A DNA stretch of 64,000 nt from Bacteroidales bacterium (GCA_015060975.1 SUXI01000006.1:1-64000); one strand, 5' to 3'; positions 16,980 through 28,124 are shown, counted from the first letter of the stretch. Notes: a model not told the origin generated them from the letters alone. A program made the numbers and translations.

Positions 16980-18878
16980 TTAATCACGTTCCAGATATGT
17001 ATAGCCATATAAGCCTGAGCGATAGTTGCTCAAAAACTCACGACCTTCTTCGGGTGTAATTCGTCCGGCTTTCATTGAAGCAGTAACCCATGTCTCAACA
17101 TTTCGCACAAGCTTTTTAGGGTTAAATTGCACATAATCGAGCACCTCTGCCACAGTTTCGCCTTCAATTATTTGATCTATCTCATATCTATCTTTATAAA
17201 CACTGATATGTACGGCATTTGTATCTCCAAACAGGTTGTGCATATCCCCAAGAATTTCTTGATAAGCACCAACTAAAAACACCCCAAGATAATATGGTTC
17301 ATTGGGTTTCAATGTGTGAACAGGCAATGAATTAGCGATACCATGATTAGATATAAAATTAGCGATTTTTCCATCGGAGTCACATGTTATATCTTGCAAT
17401 GTCGCAGTGCGATTAGGCCGCTCATCCAATCGAGAAATGGGCATAATTGGGAATACTTGGTCAATAGCCCACGAGTCGGGTAAAGATTGGAACAATGAAA
17501 AGTTACAAAAATACTTATCGGGAAGCATTTTTGCAATCTTACGAAACTCATCGGGCGAATGCTTCATTGACGAAGATATTTCGCCCACCTCACGAGCAAT
17601 CGACCAGAATAGTTTCTCAATTTGTGCACGCGTGCGCAAATCGAGCATACCAAGACTAAATAAGTCGAGAGCCGTTTCTCTAATTTCGAGAGCATCGTGC
17701 CAACTTTCAACCAATCGAGCCTGACTCAATTTATCCCATATCTCATATAATTCACGAGCCAACTCATGACTATTTTCATCAACTTCTTCAGTATCTTTCC
17801 ATATTGGTTGCGACGCTGTTTCAAGAACTTCAAACACAAGCACCGAGTGATGAGCCGACAATGAACGTCCACTTTCGGTAATGATATTGGGTTGCTTCAA
17901 ATCATTTTTTTCACACGCATCTACAATCGCCGATATTGCATCATTGGCATATTCTTGAATTGAATAATTCATACTACTTTCGCTTGCCGAGCTTCGAGTA
18001 CCATCATAATCAACGCCAAGTCCGCCTCCAATATCAACGAAATCAATATTAAAGCCCAACTTTGACAACTGCACATAAAACTGCATTGCCTCACGAAGCG
18101 CATTCTTTATCAAACGTATTTTTGTAATTTGACTTCCAATATGAAAATGAATAAACTTCAAGCATTCTTCCATTTTGTTTTTTTCAAGGAAATCAAGCGC
18201 CTCAAGCAACTCACTTGAATTTAGACCAAATTTCGATTGATCGCCGCCCGATTCTTCCCATTTCCCCGAACCAGAACTTGACAACTTTATGCGAATACCT
18301 ATATTAGGTTTTATATTGATTCGTTTTGAAATCTCGGTTATTAGTCGCAATTCATTTAGTTTTTCCACAACGAGATAAATGCGACGACCCATCTTTTGTG
18401 CCAATAATGCCAACTCAATATAGTCTTCATCTTTATATCCATTACAAATTATAAGAGCGTTTTCGGCAATATTCGTCGCCAACACTGCATGCAATTCAGG
18501 CTTTGAACCTGCCTCCAAACCAATATTGAATTTTTTGCCATGAGTAACAAGTTCTTCAACCACCGGACGCATTTGATTTACCTTTATAGGATATATCAAA
18601 AAGTTTTGTGCTTGATAATTATATTCTTCGGCGGCTTGCTTGAAACAACGTGATATTTTTTCAATGCGATTATCCAAAATATCGGGAAAGCGCAACAATA
18701 CAGGCGATGTTATGTCACGCACTTGCAACTCGTCCATCACCTCTTTCAAATCAACTGAGGCATATCCTTCTTTAGGAGTAACCGCAACATGACCTTTGTC
18801 ATTGATTGAAAAATATTTCAATCCCCATCCGTTGATATTGTATAGCTCATTGCTATCATCTATACGCCATTTTCTCAT
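16980..18878 (-). CDS. speA: Biosynthetic arginine decarboxylase
   Basis: This 632-residue fold-III PLP enzyme converts arginine to agmatine at the head of polyamine synthesis. The PLP lysine is Lys99 in IYPIKVNQ. Further signatures are HFHIGSQ, DIGGGLGVDYDG (phosphate binding) and ITESGRSL. The C-terminal domain (YLGVFLVGAYQEILGDMHNL) is complete. Length matches SpeA. It is followed closely by truA. A -7-like TAATTTTG lies at 18940-18947 on the same strand, but without a clear upstream box. Confidence 0.95.
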   Translation of the reverse strand: MRKWRIDDSNELYNINGWGLKYFSINDKGHVAVTPKEGYASVDLKEVMDELQVRDITSPVLLRFPDILDNRIEKISRCFKQAAEEYNYQAQNFLIYPIKVNQMRPVVEELVTHGKKFNIGLEAGSKPELHAVLATNIAENALIICNGYKDEDYIELALLAQKMGRRIYLVVEKLNELRLITEISKRINIKPNIGIRIKLSSSGSGKWEESGGDQSKFGLNSSELLEALDFLEKNKMEECLKFIHFHIGSQITKIRLIKNALREAMQFYVQLSKLGFNIDFVDIGGGLGVDYDGTRSSASESSMNYSIQEYANDAISAIVDACEKNDLKQPNIITESGRSLSAHHSVLVFEVLETASQPIWKDTEEVDENSHELARELYEIWDKLSQARLVESWHDALEIRETALDLFSLGMLDLRTRAQIEKLFWSIAREVGEISSSMKHSPDEFRKIAKMLPDKYFCNFSLFQSLPDSWAIDQVFPIMPISRLDERPNRTATLQDITCDSDGKIANFISNHGIANSLPVHTLKPNEPYYLGVFLVGAYQEILGDMHNLFGDTNAVHISVYKDRYEIDQIIEGETVAEVLDYVQFNPKKLVRNVETWVTASMKAGRITPEEGREFLSNYRSGLYGYTYLERD

Positions 18879-19053
18879 TTACCGTCTAAAAAATTAATAC
18901 TAGTTTATAATTTGTATGTCAAATTCATTTTTCAAGCAACAAAATTAATTATAATTCCTCATTTTTTCATATTCAATAAATTATTTATTAAAAATTAATA
19001 TATCCATAATCAAAAATGAGTTACCAGTTCTAAGTTAATATGATTTTTATTAG

Positions 19054-19061
19054 TATTTTTG
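19054..19061 (+). promoter_or_regulatory. Probable -7 box of the TPR/His-rich lipoprotein operon
   Basis: TATTTTTG followed by CA matches the element, 59 bp before the start codon. No convincing -33 box is seen. Confidence 0.4.
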
Positions 19062-19120
19062 CAATATAATATTTTTATTAGTTATTAGATTTTCAATCAT
19101 ATAAATACATATCAATCAAC

Positions 19121-20815
19121 ATGAATAAAAAAATCTGTTTTTCACTATGCTTGTGTGGGTTATTTGCATTTACCGGATGTAATAAAAAAATGGCGCCCAT
19201 TGAACCAAACCGTTTTTCGGTTAATCCAAATCCGCTCGAAGTTTCAGGAAACAAAATATCCGGGACAATCACCGGAAACATCCCCGCCAAGGCATTTGTA
19301 AAGAATGCTACTGTGACAATTACCCCATTTTTAAACGTTAATGGAGAAAACATATCGTCTCAATCCTATTCTTTTCAAGGAGAAAAAGTGAGAGGCAACA
19401 ACCCTATCATCAATTACGAAAAAGGGGGATTTGTGACTATTCCATTATCGTATGATTATATGCAAAACATGGAAGATGCCTCTCTATCTCTAACCATTGA
19501 CGTAAAACAAGGAAACGACCAATATTATCTTCCTCAGATTCCTATCTCAAAAGGAGTAATAACTACTGCAACCATTGCTGATGTTTCTACCGTTTTACCT
19601 GCGTTCATTTCTGATAAATTCCAACAGGTTATTAATGAGAAATTTTCTACCGACATCAAATTCTTAGTAAATAAAGCAAATATCAGAGACGAAGAAATAA
19701 GAAGCGAATCAATGAAAAATTTCAACAAAAAAATTGTTGATGCAAGCAATGATTCCACTCGTAAAATAACCGAAATAAATATTTCATCGTATGCATCACC
19801 TGAAGGTGGTGTTGAGTACAATGCCACATTAGCCGAAAAACGAGAAAAAAACACAAGTGCATATTTACAACAACATCTAAAAAGCCAAAATATCACTAAT
19901 TTTGGCGATCTCACTGCTCAATTCACTGCTCAAGACTGGGAAGGATTCCAACGATTGGTTTCTCAAAGCGACATACAAGACAAGGAATTGATTTTAAGCG
20001 TTCTATCAATGTATGATGACCCCGAAATCAGAGAACAAGAAATAAGAAATATGTCATCTATTTTTGACCAACTTGCAGAAGAAATTTTACCCCAACTTCG
20101 TTATTCGCGTCTAACTGCTACTATTGATGTTATTGGCAAAAGTGACAAACAAATACAAGATGCCTATGCCAACAACCCTAAATCATTGACTGTTGACGAA
20201 TTACTATATTGCGCAACACTAACAAACGATAACAACAAAAAAGCGGAAATATATCAAACCACTGCAAATATTTATGATAAAGATTTCCGCGTATTCAACA
20301 ATCTTGGAGCATGTCAATATATTGCAAAAGACTATAATGCCGCCAAAAACAACTTCAAAAAAGCCGCAAGCATTAATCCATCAAGCAAAGAAGTAAACAT
20401 GAATCTCGGACTTGTTTATATGCTTAACGGTGACAACAACAAAGCCATTGAATATTTAGGAAACTCAGGAGGTATAGATGCAGCCAACGAAGCATTTGGC
20501 ACATATTACTTAAAAATGGGAGATAGCCAAATGGCGGCAAAAGCCTTTGGAAATAGCATCAGCAATAACACCGCACTTGCTCATATTCTAAATAAAGATT
20601 ATAGCAAAGCAAAAAAAACACTTGCTTCAATAGCCTCTCCCGATGCCACTACTCATTACCTTATGGCAATCCTTGGAGCTCGCACAAATAACGAAACAAT
20701 GGCTCTTAGCAACCTTCAACAAGCAATAAAATTGGACAATTCACTCGCCAATAAAGCGCTTAAAGACAAAGAATTTTCAAATATTAATCTATCTACTTTA
20801 AAACAAAATGAATAA
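19121..20815 (+). CDS. Lipoprotein with OmpA-like region and TPR repeats
   Basis: This 564-residue protein has a lipoprotein signal (lipobox FTGC, Cys20). An N-terminal beta region (about 25-165) binds no recognised ligand. A middle segment resembles an OmpA-like peptidoglycan-binding fold (FLVNKANIRDEEI, then EINISSYASPEGGVEYN and LAEKREKNTSAYL). Four or more TPR-like helical repeats follow from about residue 380 (VFNNLGACQYIAKDYNAAKN and similar). This layout is recurrent in Bacteroidales envelope proteins of unknown function. It overlaps the next gene by 8 bp, so the two are translationally coupled. A scaffold between envelope and peptidoglycan is inferred only. Confidence 0.75.
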   Translation: MNKKICFSLCLCGLFAFTGCNKKMAPIEPNRFSVNPNPLEVSGNKISGTITGNIPAKAFVKNATVTITPFLNVNGENISSQSYSFQGEKVRGNNPIINYEKGGFVTIPLSYDYMQNMEDASLSLTIDVKQGNDQYYLPQIPISKGVITTATIADVSTVLPAFISDKFQQVINEKFSTDIKFLVNKANIRDEEIRSESMKNFNKKIVDASNDSTRKITEINISSYASPEGGVEYNATLAEKREKNTSAYLQQHLKSQNITNFGDLTAQFTAQDWEGFQRLVSQSDIQDKELILSVLSMYDDPEIREQEIRNMSSIFDQLAEEILPQLRYSRLTATIDVIGKSDKQIQDAYANNPKSLTVDELLYCATLTNDNNKKAEIYQTTANIYDKDFRVFNNLGACQYIAKDYNAAKNNFKKAASINPSSKEVNMNLGLVYMLNGDNNKAIEYLGNSGGIDAANEAFGTYYLKMGDSQMAAKAFGNSISNNTALAHILNKDYSKAKKTLASIASPDATTHYLMAILGARTNNETMALSNLQQAIKLDNSLANKALKDKEFSNINLSTLKQNE

Positions 20816-21260
20816 TTTTCGCAATCTAAGCCTTGCTACGTTTGTATTGGCTATCATATCATGCACTTCGGCATCAAGTGATAAAGAAGCAAGTGATTCT
20901 TGTGACATCAACTCAATTGAAAGTAACGGGGCCCACAATCACATTGAAAATTGCAGTGGACACCATCATGAAACCGTAATAGTTGGAATTGCTCAAAACG
21001 GGGATTATAAATCCGGGAAAATAACAATAACTACAATCCCTGATAATGAAACAAAAGAATTTAATTACATAAATTCAAATCAAGACAAAATTGCCGCATG
21101 GCAAGCTGGTGATACTGTTTCTATTTTTGTCAATCACCATCATCATGGAAACGTAGCACATGACTCTATTACAGCAATTAAATTCGGCATAAAATCCAAC
21201 ACATGCAATCTCGACCATGGGCATAACCACGAGCACCATGATCATGGACACAATCATTAA
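20808..21260 (+). CDS. Histidine-rich lipoprotein, possible metal binder
   Basis: This 150-residue protein has a lipoprotein signal (LAIISC, Cys19). The mature part contains about 18 His in three clusters: SGHHHET near residue 50, NHHHHGN in the middle, and a C-terminal tail of alternating His with Gly, Asn, Asp or Glu (LDHGHNHEHHDHGHNH). The body between (GKITITTIPDNETKEF.. AWQAGDTVSIFV) looks like a small beta domain. Such tails in known proteins bind Zn, Ni, Co or Cu, so metal storage or delivery is a fair inference. No metal transporter is adjacent. It overlaps the TPR lipoprotein gene. Confidence 0.65.
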   Translation: MNNFRNLSLATFVLAIISCTSASSDKEASDSCDINSIESNGAHNHIENCSGHHHETVIVGIAQNGDYKSGKITITTIPDNETKEFNYINSNQDKIAAWQAGDTVSIFVNHHHHGNVAHDSITAIKFGIKSNTCNLDHGHNHEHHDHGHNH

Positions 21261-21282
21261 ACATGATTTTATTATATTCGCA

Positions 21283-21324
21283 AACAGGGGAGTCAGTAAT
21301 CGTTATATTACTTGGCTCCCTGTT
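21283..21324 (+). terminator. Hairpin after the His-rich lipoprotein gene
   Basis: AACAGGGGAGTCAGTAAT (21283-21300) pairs imperfectly with ATTACTTGGCTCCCTGTT (21307-21324), with one bulge and one wobble. It is not followed by a clean T-run on the plus strand, so termination is likely but not certain. Confidence 0.45.
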
Positions 21325-21414
21325 AAAAATTCAAATAAATATACACCGTTCCAATCTCTCTTTTAACTAAATTCACAATTTCAACCATTAAAACGCCCTA
21401 ATGGTGTTAATTAT

Positions 21415-22269
21415 CTATCTCTTTTGTTCATTTATAAATACATCAATTTCGCCTAAATAACCAATCTCTTTTGGCAAGACAAACATATTATTAGGATTTG
21501 CATATTTTCTAAAATGCTCTTTAATTTCAGATATATCTAACTTCTCTATACTTTTATTAGTATTAAATCCCACTGATTTGACATGGCATACTTTCCAATT
21601 TAACAATTTATAATCGCCTAAAGGTTTTGTATATTTAGCATTCTCCTTAATCTCTTTTGTCGCCATAAACACCATTGGCAATTCATTATGTTTTAGGCAC
21701 TCTTTTATATCGCTCAAAGTAAACACTTTTCCATTTAGAACATTGCTGAACACCCAAATAGCCACAGTATTATCTGAGACAATAATTTCTCGTCCGGTAG
21801 GATGCATAAATGACTGTCCTCGCTTGCTTGTTTCTTTGCGAATAATCAAAGGCATCGTTTCATCTTCAATCCATTCATCAATCAATTTATCCCATTTCCT
21901 AAGCAATTCACTATCTATTGATGGGTTATTAGGAGAGTTTCGCCATAACAAACCTATCTCTTTTATCTTTTGCCGAATATCATCTCCCACTAAATCCATG
22001 GTTCGCACACTTTCATCAACTGGTTTATTCTCTTTGTATTGTCCTGATATTAAAAATTGCATAGCTCGTACAGGTGGATATTTATAGCAATACAATCTTC
22101 CTTCTTTATAACTTTTTGATTCAACTACATTAGAAAACACACGACAGAAATCGGCTTTTGTGAACATAAATATTCCATTTGGGGTATGTACCAAAAATGA
22201 ATCATCCTTTTTCAATGGCTCAATTACATCAGCCTTGAAACACAATCTACTGCATTTATATTCTACCAT
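21415..22269 (-). CDS. Unrecognised 284-residue protein
   Basis: I do not recognise a family. The protein is hydrophilic, without signal peptide or membrane segments. The N-terminal third (residues 1-75) contains LVHTPNGIFMFTKADFCRVF. The middle (about 95-160) is charged and helical. The C-terminal half carries TGREIIVSDNTVAIWVFSNV, ELPMVFMATKEIKENA and the WKVCHVKSVGFNTN segment, and ends in a basic EQKR. The order acidic residue, then beta strand, then a K-rich segment could fit a nuclease-like fold, but no diagnostic motif is complete. It is monocistronic, more A/T-rich than eno next to it, and may be an accessory gene. Confidence 0.6.
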   Translation of the reverse strand: MVEYKCSRLCFKADVIEPLKKDDSFLVHTPNGIFMFTKADFCRVFSNVVESKSYKEGRLYCYKYPPVRAMQFLISGQYKENKPVDESVRTMDLVGDDIRQKIKEIGLLWRNSPNNPSIDSELLRKWDKLIDEWIEDETMPLIIRKETSKRGQSFMHPTGREIIVSDNTVAIWVFSNVLNGKVFTLSDIKECLKHNELPMVFMATKEIKENAKYTKPLGDYKLLNWKVCHVKSVGFNTNKSIEKLDISEIKEHFRKYANPNNMFVLPKEIGYLGEIDVFINEQKR

Positions 22270-22371
22270 ATCATTTTAATAAAAGATGTTATGGCTACAA
22301 AAATAATCAAAAATAAGGTTATATATTAATTATTAGTGTCCGATAATGCTAAACAAATAAGGTCCACTTTT

Positions 22372-22410
22372 AAAAAAAATGTCTTTGCCATGATTGACAA
22401 AGACATTTTT
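22372..22410 (-). terminator. Terminator of eno
   Basis: On the minus strand a perfect 13-bp stem (22410-22398 with 22387-22375) is followed by a T-run of eight. It lies 20 bp past the eno stop codon. Confidence 0.85.
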
Positions 22411-22429
22411 ATAATGGGTAAATTATTGA

Positions 22430-23740
<1,311 letters not shown>

Positions 23741-23786
23741 TTAGTAAAATATTTATTGATAATTTATAGTCCTAATAAATCAAGTA

Positions 23787-23794
23787 CAAAGATA
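23787..23794 (-). promoter_or_regulatory. Probable -7 box of eno
   Basis: On the minus strand TATCTTTG fits the TAnnTTTG element, giving a leader of about 60 nt. The -33 box is not clear. Confidence 0.45.
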
Positions 23795-23828
23795 CAAAAA
23801 ATATTGGTTACATGATTATAAAAAGCAA

Positions 23829-23862
23829 AAAAACAACCGCAGATTTTTACTGCGGCTGTTTT
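23829..23862 (-). terminator. Terminator of the ribosomal superoperon
   Basis: On the minus strand an 11-bp stem with one mismatch (23860-23850 with 23842-23832) is followed by TTTTTTT. It lies 25 bp past rplQ, the last gene of the cluster. Confidence 0.85.
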
Positions 23863-23886
23863 TTAATATTTGAACTTCAGTTTTAA

Positions 23887-24372
23887 TTATTCAGCTGAAG
23901 CTTCGGCAGCTGGAGTTTCTGCAACAGGTGCTTCCTCTACAGGAGCCGCAGCACTCTTGCGTGAACGGCGAGTGCGTGTCGTTTTCTTAGCCGATTTTTC
24001 TTTAAGCATGTTTTCGTTGTAATCAACAAGCTCAATGAAACAAGTCTTAGCATTGTCACCAAGACGGTTACCGGTTTTAAGAATGCGAGTGTAACCTCCT
24101 GGACGGTCAGCAATCTTTTGAGCTACTTCACGGAACAATTCAGTAACTGCTTCTTTATTTTGAAGATAACTGAAAACGAGGCGGCGGTTAGCCATTGTAT
24201 CATTTTTAGCACGATTGATAAGTGGCTCAGCGTAAACGCGAAGAGCTTTAGCCTTTGCAAGTGTAGTGAAAATACGTTTGCGAAGGATGAGAGCAATCGT
24301 CATGTTAGCGAGCAAAGCATCACGATGTGCTTTGGTACGGCTAAGGTGGTTGAATTTTTTATTATGTCTCAT
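23887..24372 (-). CDS. rplQ: 50S ribosomal protein L17
   Basis: This is the last gene of the superoperon, 6 bp after rpoA. Residues 1-115 form the conserved L17 core ([20 protein letters not shown].., [20 protein letters not shown]). The remaining ~45 residues are a low-complexity tail: a basic patch ([12 protein letters not shown]) followed by an Ala/Pro/Glu-rich end. This extension is common in Bacteroidetes L17 and makes the protein longer (161 residues) than the ~127 of E. coli. Confidence 0.97.
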   Translation of the reverse strand: MRHNKKFNHLSRTKAHRDALLANMTIALILRKRIFTTLAKAKALRVYAEPLINRAKNDTMANRRLVFSYLQNKEAVTELFREVAQKIADRPGGYTRILKTGNRLGDNAKTCFIELVDYNENMLKEKSAKKTTRTRRSRKSAAAPVEEAPVAETPAAEASAE

Positions 24373-24378
24373 CGTTTA

Positions 24379-25371
24379 TTACTCTTTTTCTAATTTATAC
24401 TTTGAAATATCCATTCCGAACGAAAGATTCAAGTTCGCTAAAAGTTCATCGAGTTCTGTTAGTGACTTTTTACCAAAGTTACGGAATTTCAAGAGGTCGG
24501 TCTTATTGAATACAACAAGTTCTCCAAGTGTTTCAACTTCAGCGCTCTTCAAACAGTTGAGTGCACGAACCGAAAGGTCCATATCAACAAGCTTTGATTT
24601 CAACAACTGACGCATGTGAAGCACTTCCTCATCAAATTCCTCATTACCATTGCTATCGCTGGTTTCAAGTGTTATCTTTTCATCAGAGAAAAGCATAAAG
24701 TGATATATAAGAATTTTTGCAGCTTCTTTTAATGCGTCCTTAGGATGAATCGAACCGTTGGTTGTTATTTCAATAATGAGTTTGTCGTAGTCGGTTTTTT
24801 GATCAACACGGAAATTTTCAACTGCATATTTGACATTCTTTATCGGAGTATATATTGAGTCAATAGCAAGAATATTGACATCATCGGCAGGAACCTGATT
24901 TTCTTCGGCTGGCACCCATCCGCGTCCTTTATTTATTGTCAATTCAAGGTTGAAACTTGCGCTTGGATCCAAATGACATATTACCAACTCAGGGTTGAGA
25001 ACCTCAAAACCCGAGAGGACGTTGCTTATGTCACCGGCTGTGAACACCTCCTGTCCCGACACTGTAATCGATGCTTTTTCAAAGTCGGCATCTTCAACTA
25101 CTTGTTTAAGATCAACTTTCTTGAGATTAAGGATTATGTTTGTAACATCTTCCTTAACTCCGGGGATAGTATCAAATTCGTGTTTAACGCCATCTATGCG
25201 AATTGATGATATTGCAAAACCTTCTAACGAAGACAACAACACACGACGCAATGCATTACCCACAGTGATACCATAGCCAGGCTCCAAGGGTTTGAACTCA
25301 AACTTGCCGTAGAAGTTATCGGCTTCCAACATGAGGATTTTGTCAGGTTTCTGGAATGCTAAAATAGCCAT
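24379..25371 (-). CDS. rpoA: DNA-directed RNA polymerase subunit alpha
   Basis: This 330-residue subunit assembles beta and beta' and contacts regulators. The N-terminal dimerisation domain ([20 protein letters not shown], then the beta-rich region to about 235) is joined by an acidic linker ([12 protein letters not shown]) to the C-terminal domain ([20 protein letters not shown].., [16 protein letters not shown]), which binds promoter upstream DNA. It is located between rpsD and rplQ as in most bacteria. Confidence 0.98.
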   Translation of the reverse strand: MAILAFQKPDKILMLEADNFYGKFEFKPLEPGYGITVGNALRRVLLSSLEGFAISSIRIDGVKHEFDTIPGVKEDVTNIILNLKKVDLKQVVEDADFEKASITVSGQEVFTAGDISNVLSGFEVLNPELVICHLDPSASFNLELTINKGRGWVPAEENQVPADDVNILAIDSIYTPIKNVKYAVENFRVDQKTDYDKLIIEITTNGSIHPKDALKEAAKILIYHFMLFSDEKITLETSDSNGNEEFDEEVLHMRQLLKSKLVDMDLSVRALNCLKSAEVETLGELVVFNKTDLLKFRNFGKKSLTELDELLANLNLSFGMDISKYKLEKE

Positions 25372-25389
25372 GGATCTTAATTTTAATTA

Positions 25390-25995
25390 TTATTTAGAAT
25401 ACAACTCGACAATCAACTGTTCTTTGATATTTTCAGGAATATCTTCACGAGCAGGAACATGAAGGAATTTACCGGCTTTTGCCGACTCATCCCACTCAAG
25501 CCAAGGATACTTGCTATGGTTGAAACCAGCAAGAGCATCTGCTATTACTTCAAGTGATTTAGCTTTTTCACGAACACCTACAACATCTCCTGGTTTTACC
25601 GAATACGATGCGATATTAACAACACCTCCATTTACTACAATGTGACGGTGGAGAACCAATTGACGAGCTGCTGCGCGAGTTGGAGCAATACCTAAACGAT
25701 AAACTACGTTGTCAAGACGAGCTTCAAGTAATTGAAGCAATACTTCACCTTTTACCCCTTTTGTGCGAGATGCTTTATCAAAAAGATTACGGAATTGTTT
25801 CTCTAACACGCCATAAGTGTATTTGGCTTTTTGCTTCTCACGGAGCTGAACACCATACTCAGAAGTTTTTCTTCTTTTATTGGCGCCGTGCTGACCCGGA
25901 GGGAAATTTTTCTTAGCGAGTACCTTATCTTCACCGAAGATTGGTTCACCAAATTTGCGAGCGATTTTGGACTTTGGTCCTATATATCTTGCCAT
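25390..25995 (-). CDS. rpsD: 30S ribosomal protein S4
   Basis: This 201-residue primary 16S-binding protein has the S4 RNA-binding domain ([26 protein letters not shown] region). The N-terminus [17 protein letters not shown] lacks the four zinc-binding cysteines of some S4 proteins, so it is the zinc-free form. A 169-bp gap with an internal promoter candidate and hairpin precedes it, unusual within this otherwise tight cluster; S4 is a known translational repressor of its own operon in E. coli. Confidence 0.97.
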   Translation of the reverse strand: MARYIGPKSKIARKFGEPIFGEDKVLAKKNFPPGQHGANKRRKTSEYGVQLREKQKAKYTYGVLEKQFRNLFDKASRTKGVKGEVLLQLLEARLDNVVYRLGIAPTRAAARQLVLHRHIVVNGGVVNIASYSVKPGDVVGVREKAKSLEVIADALAGFNHSKYPWLEWDESAKAGKFLHVPAREDIPENIKEQLIVELYSK

Positions 25996-26046
25996 TTTAA
26001 AGAATTCTGTTTTTTAGAGATTATCATTGAGCTTTAGTGCAGCCGC

Positions 26047-26076
26047 GACCATAGAGAGGTGATGAAAATTATGGTC
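26047..26076 (-). promoter_or_regulatory. Hairpin in the rpsD leader, candidate S4 autoregulation site
   Basis: GACCATA (26047-26053) and TATGGTC (26070-26076) form a 7-bp stem within the 169-bp gap upstream of rpsD. E. coli S4 represses its operon through a structured leader, so a similar role is possible. The structure itself does not match the E. coli pseudoknot by eye. Confidence 0.3.
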
Positions 26077-26139
26077 TATTCACGTTCTTCCCAATGAGAA
26101 TATCTCAAGTTAATTAATAGATAATGTCACTAAAAGAGA

Positions 26140-26147
26140 CAAAGTTA
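26140..26147 (-). promoter_or_regulatory. Possible internal promoter for rpsD-rpoA-rplQ
   Basis: On the minus strand TAACTTTG lies just after the rpsK stop codon and fits the -7 element. It would give rpsD-rpoA-rplQ separate expression with a leader of about 140 nt. No clear -33 element is seen. Confidence 0.35.
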
Positions 26148-26164
26148 GTAAACTGAATTAAAGA

Positions 26165-26554
26165 TTATACACGACGACGTTTTGGAGGACGGCAACCATT
26201 ATGTGGTAGTGGAGTAACATCAATAATTTCTGTCACTTCGATACCTGCACCATGAATTGTGCGGATTGCTGACTCACGTCCGTTACCCGGACCTTTAACA
26301 TAAGCTTTTACCTTGCGTAAACCTAGGTCGTATGCAACTTTTGCGCAATCTTGAGCAGCCATCTGAGCTGCATAGGGAGTGTTCTTTTTAGAACCACGGA
26401 ATCCCATTTTACCTGCACTTGACCATGAAATCACTTGGCCTTCGCTATTGGCTAAGCACACAATGATGTTATTAAAAGATGAGTGTACGTGAAGTTGGCC
26501 TGCGGCATCAACTTTAACGTTTCTCTTCTTAGCTGCGACTGTCTTTTTTGCCAT
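26165..26554 (-). CDS. rpsK: 30S ribosomal protein S11
   Basis: This 129-residue platform protein contains the conserved [28 protein letters not shown] and [12 protein letters not shown] segments and the basic C-terminus CRPPKRRRV. It follows rpsM by 9 bp. Confidence 0.98.
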   Translation of the reverse strand: MAKKTVAAKKRNVKVDAAGQLHVHSSFNNIIVCLANSEGQVISWSSAGKMGFRGSKKNTPYAAQMAAQDCAKVAYDLGLRKVKAYVKGPGNGRESAIRTIHGAGIEVTEIIDVTPLPHNGCRPPKRRRV

Positions 26555-26563
26555 ATTCTATTA

Positions 26564-26944
26564 TTATTTAGTAGCTTTCTTCTTGTTAGCAACGGTTTTT
26601 TTGCGGCCTTTGCGTGTACGAGCATTGTTTTTTGTGCTTTGACCACGCACTGGAAGACCGATACGATGACGAATCCCACGATAACAACCGATATCCATCA
26701 ATCGTTTGATATTTAATTGAATTTCACTACGGAGGTCACCTTCTACTTTGTAGTTTGCACCAATTACTTCACGCACTTTTGCTGCTTGAGCATCGGTCCA
26801 ATCCTTTACTTTGATGTTCACATCAACACCGGCTTTTTCCAATATGTCTTTCGCCGCACTGCGACCGATGCCGAAGATATAAGTCAAGGCGATCTCACCT
26901 CTTTTATTTTGGGGGAGGTCAACTCCCACGATTCTTACTGCCAT
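26564..26944 (-). CDS. rpsM: 30S ribosomal protein S13
   Basis: This 126-residue head protein contacts the P-site tRNA and the 50S subunit. Typical segments are [34 protein letters not shown] and [20 protein letters not shown], followed by the usual Lys-rich tail. It follows rpmJ by 38 bp. Confidence 0.98.
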   Translation of the reverse strand: MAVRIVGVDLPQNKRGEIALTYIFGIGRSAAKDILEKAGVDVNIKVKDWTDAQAAKVREVIGANYKVEGDLRSEIQLNIKRLMDIGCYRGIRHRIGLPVRGQSTKNNARTRKGRKKTVANKKKATK

Positions 26945-26982
26945 ATCTTATTTGACTGTTTTTTTGCAAAAATAACAAAAAA

Positions 26983-27099
26983 TTATCCTTGACGTTGTTT
27001 ATACTTTGGGTTTTTCTTATTAATCACATAGAGACGTCCCTTACGACGCACAATCTTGCAGTCTGGGGTACGTTTTTTTACTGAGGCTCTAACTTTCAT
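26983..27099 (-). CDS. rpmJ: 50S ribosomal protein L36
   Basis: A 38-codon gene ([20 protein letters not shown].., ending KYKQRQG) sits between infA and rpsM, the usual position. Only one Cys (residue 14) remains of the zinc-binding set found in the C+ form of L36, so this is the zinc-independent C- form. It lies 17 bp from infA. Confidence 0.97.
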   Translation of the reverse strand: MKVRASVKKRTPDCKIVRRKGRLYVINKKNPKYKQRQG

Positions 27100-27116
27100 A
27101 TCTTTTAGTTTTAATA

Positions 27117-27335
27117 TTATTTGTATCTGAATGCAATACGACCTTTAGATAGGTCATAAGGAGACATCTCCACTCTCACTTTATCACCTGGAAGAATTTT
27201 AATGTAATGCATACGCATTTTCCCTGATATGTGGGCTGTGATTTCATGCCCGTTTTCAAGTTCCACACGAAACATTGCATTTGAGAGTGCTTCTACGATA
27301 ACTCCGTCTTGTTCTATTGCTGCTTGTTTTGCCAT
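27117..27335 (-). CDS. infA: Translation initiation factor IF-1
   Basis: This 72-residue S1/OB-fold factor binds the A site of the 30S subunit during initiation. [37 protein letters not shown] and [20 protein letters not shown] are typical. It is 6 bp after map and 17 bp before rpmJ. Confidence 0.98.
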   Translation of the reverse strand: MAKQAAIEQDGVIVEALSNAMFRVELENGHEITAHISGKMRMHYIKILPGDKVRVEMSPYDLSKGRIAFRYK

Positions 27336-27341
27336 AAATTC

Positions 27342-28124
27342 TTAAATAAATTTATCTCCAAGGGATTCCTCGATATAATCAAATGTTGTTAATATTTCGG
27401 TTTTTCCGTTCATAATTGCCACTGTGTGCTCATAATGAGCCGAAGGCTTACGATCGCGAGTGCGACATGTCCATCCATCAGCTTCAATCACAACATTACG
27501 GCTCCCAAGATTAATCATAGGTTCGATACATAAACACATTCCATTTTTAATTAACGGACCGGTCCCACGACGACCATAATTAGGTACTTCGGGATCTTCG
27601 TGCATACTTTTACCTATTCCATGACCACACATTTCGCGCACTACACTATAACCATGCATTTCGCAATATGATTGAACGGCATTGGCAATATCACCAATAC
27701 GTTTACCTTCTTGGCATGCTTCGATACCTTTATACAATGATTCCTTAGTTGTTACACACAATTTCATGACTTCGGGAGCGATTTCACCAACAGCAAATGT
27801 GTAGCATGAATCACCCATGAACCCATCTTTTTCAACTACGCAATCCGTACCAAGAATATCACCTTCTCGTAATGTATAGTTTGAAGGAAAACCATGAACA
27901 ACTATTTCATTAACCTCACAACAAATTGTGCCGGGAAACCCGCCATAGCCAAGACATGCGGGACGCCCACCATTGTCGCAAATAAACTCACGAGCAATAG
28001 TATCAAGTTTGAGAGTCGTAACTCCTGGAGCCACCCACTTGGCTATTTCACCAAGTGTGCGACTCACGAGAGTATTTGCTTCTCTCATACGTTCGATGTC
28101 TTCGTATGTTTTGAGATAAATCAT
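27342..28124 (-). CDS. map: Methionine aminopeptidase, type I
   Basis: This 260-residue dimetal enzyme removes the initiator Met from nascent proteins. Metal ligands are visible in DCVVEKDGFMGDS (two Asp), CGHGIGKSMHEDP (His), CIEPMINLG (Glu) and YEHTVAI (Glu). In this cluster map follows secY directly, without the adk gene found there in many other phyla. Confidence 0.96.
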   Translation of the reverse strand: MIYLKTYEDIERMREANTLVSRTLGEIAKWVAPGVTTLKLDTIAREFICDNGGRPACLGYGGFPGTICCEVNEIVVHGFPSNYTLREGDILGTDCVVEKDGFMGDSCYTFAVGEIAPEVMKLCVTTKESLYKGIEACQEGKRIGDIANAVQSYCEMHGYSVVREMCGHGIGKSMHEDPEVPNYGRRGTGPLIKNGMCLCIEPMINLGSRNVVIEADGWTCRTRDRKPSAHYEHTVAIMNGKTEILTTFDYIEESLGDKFI

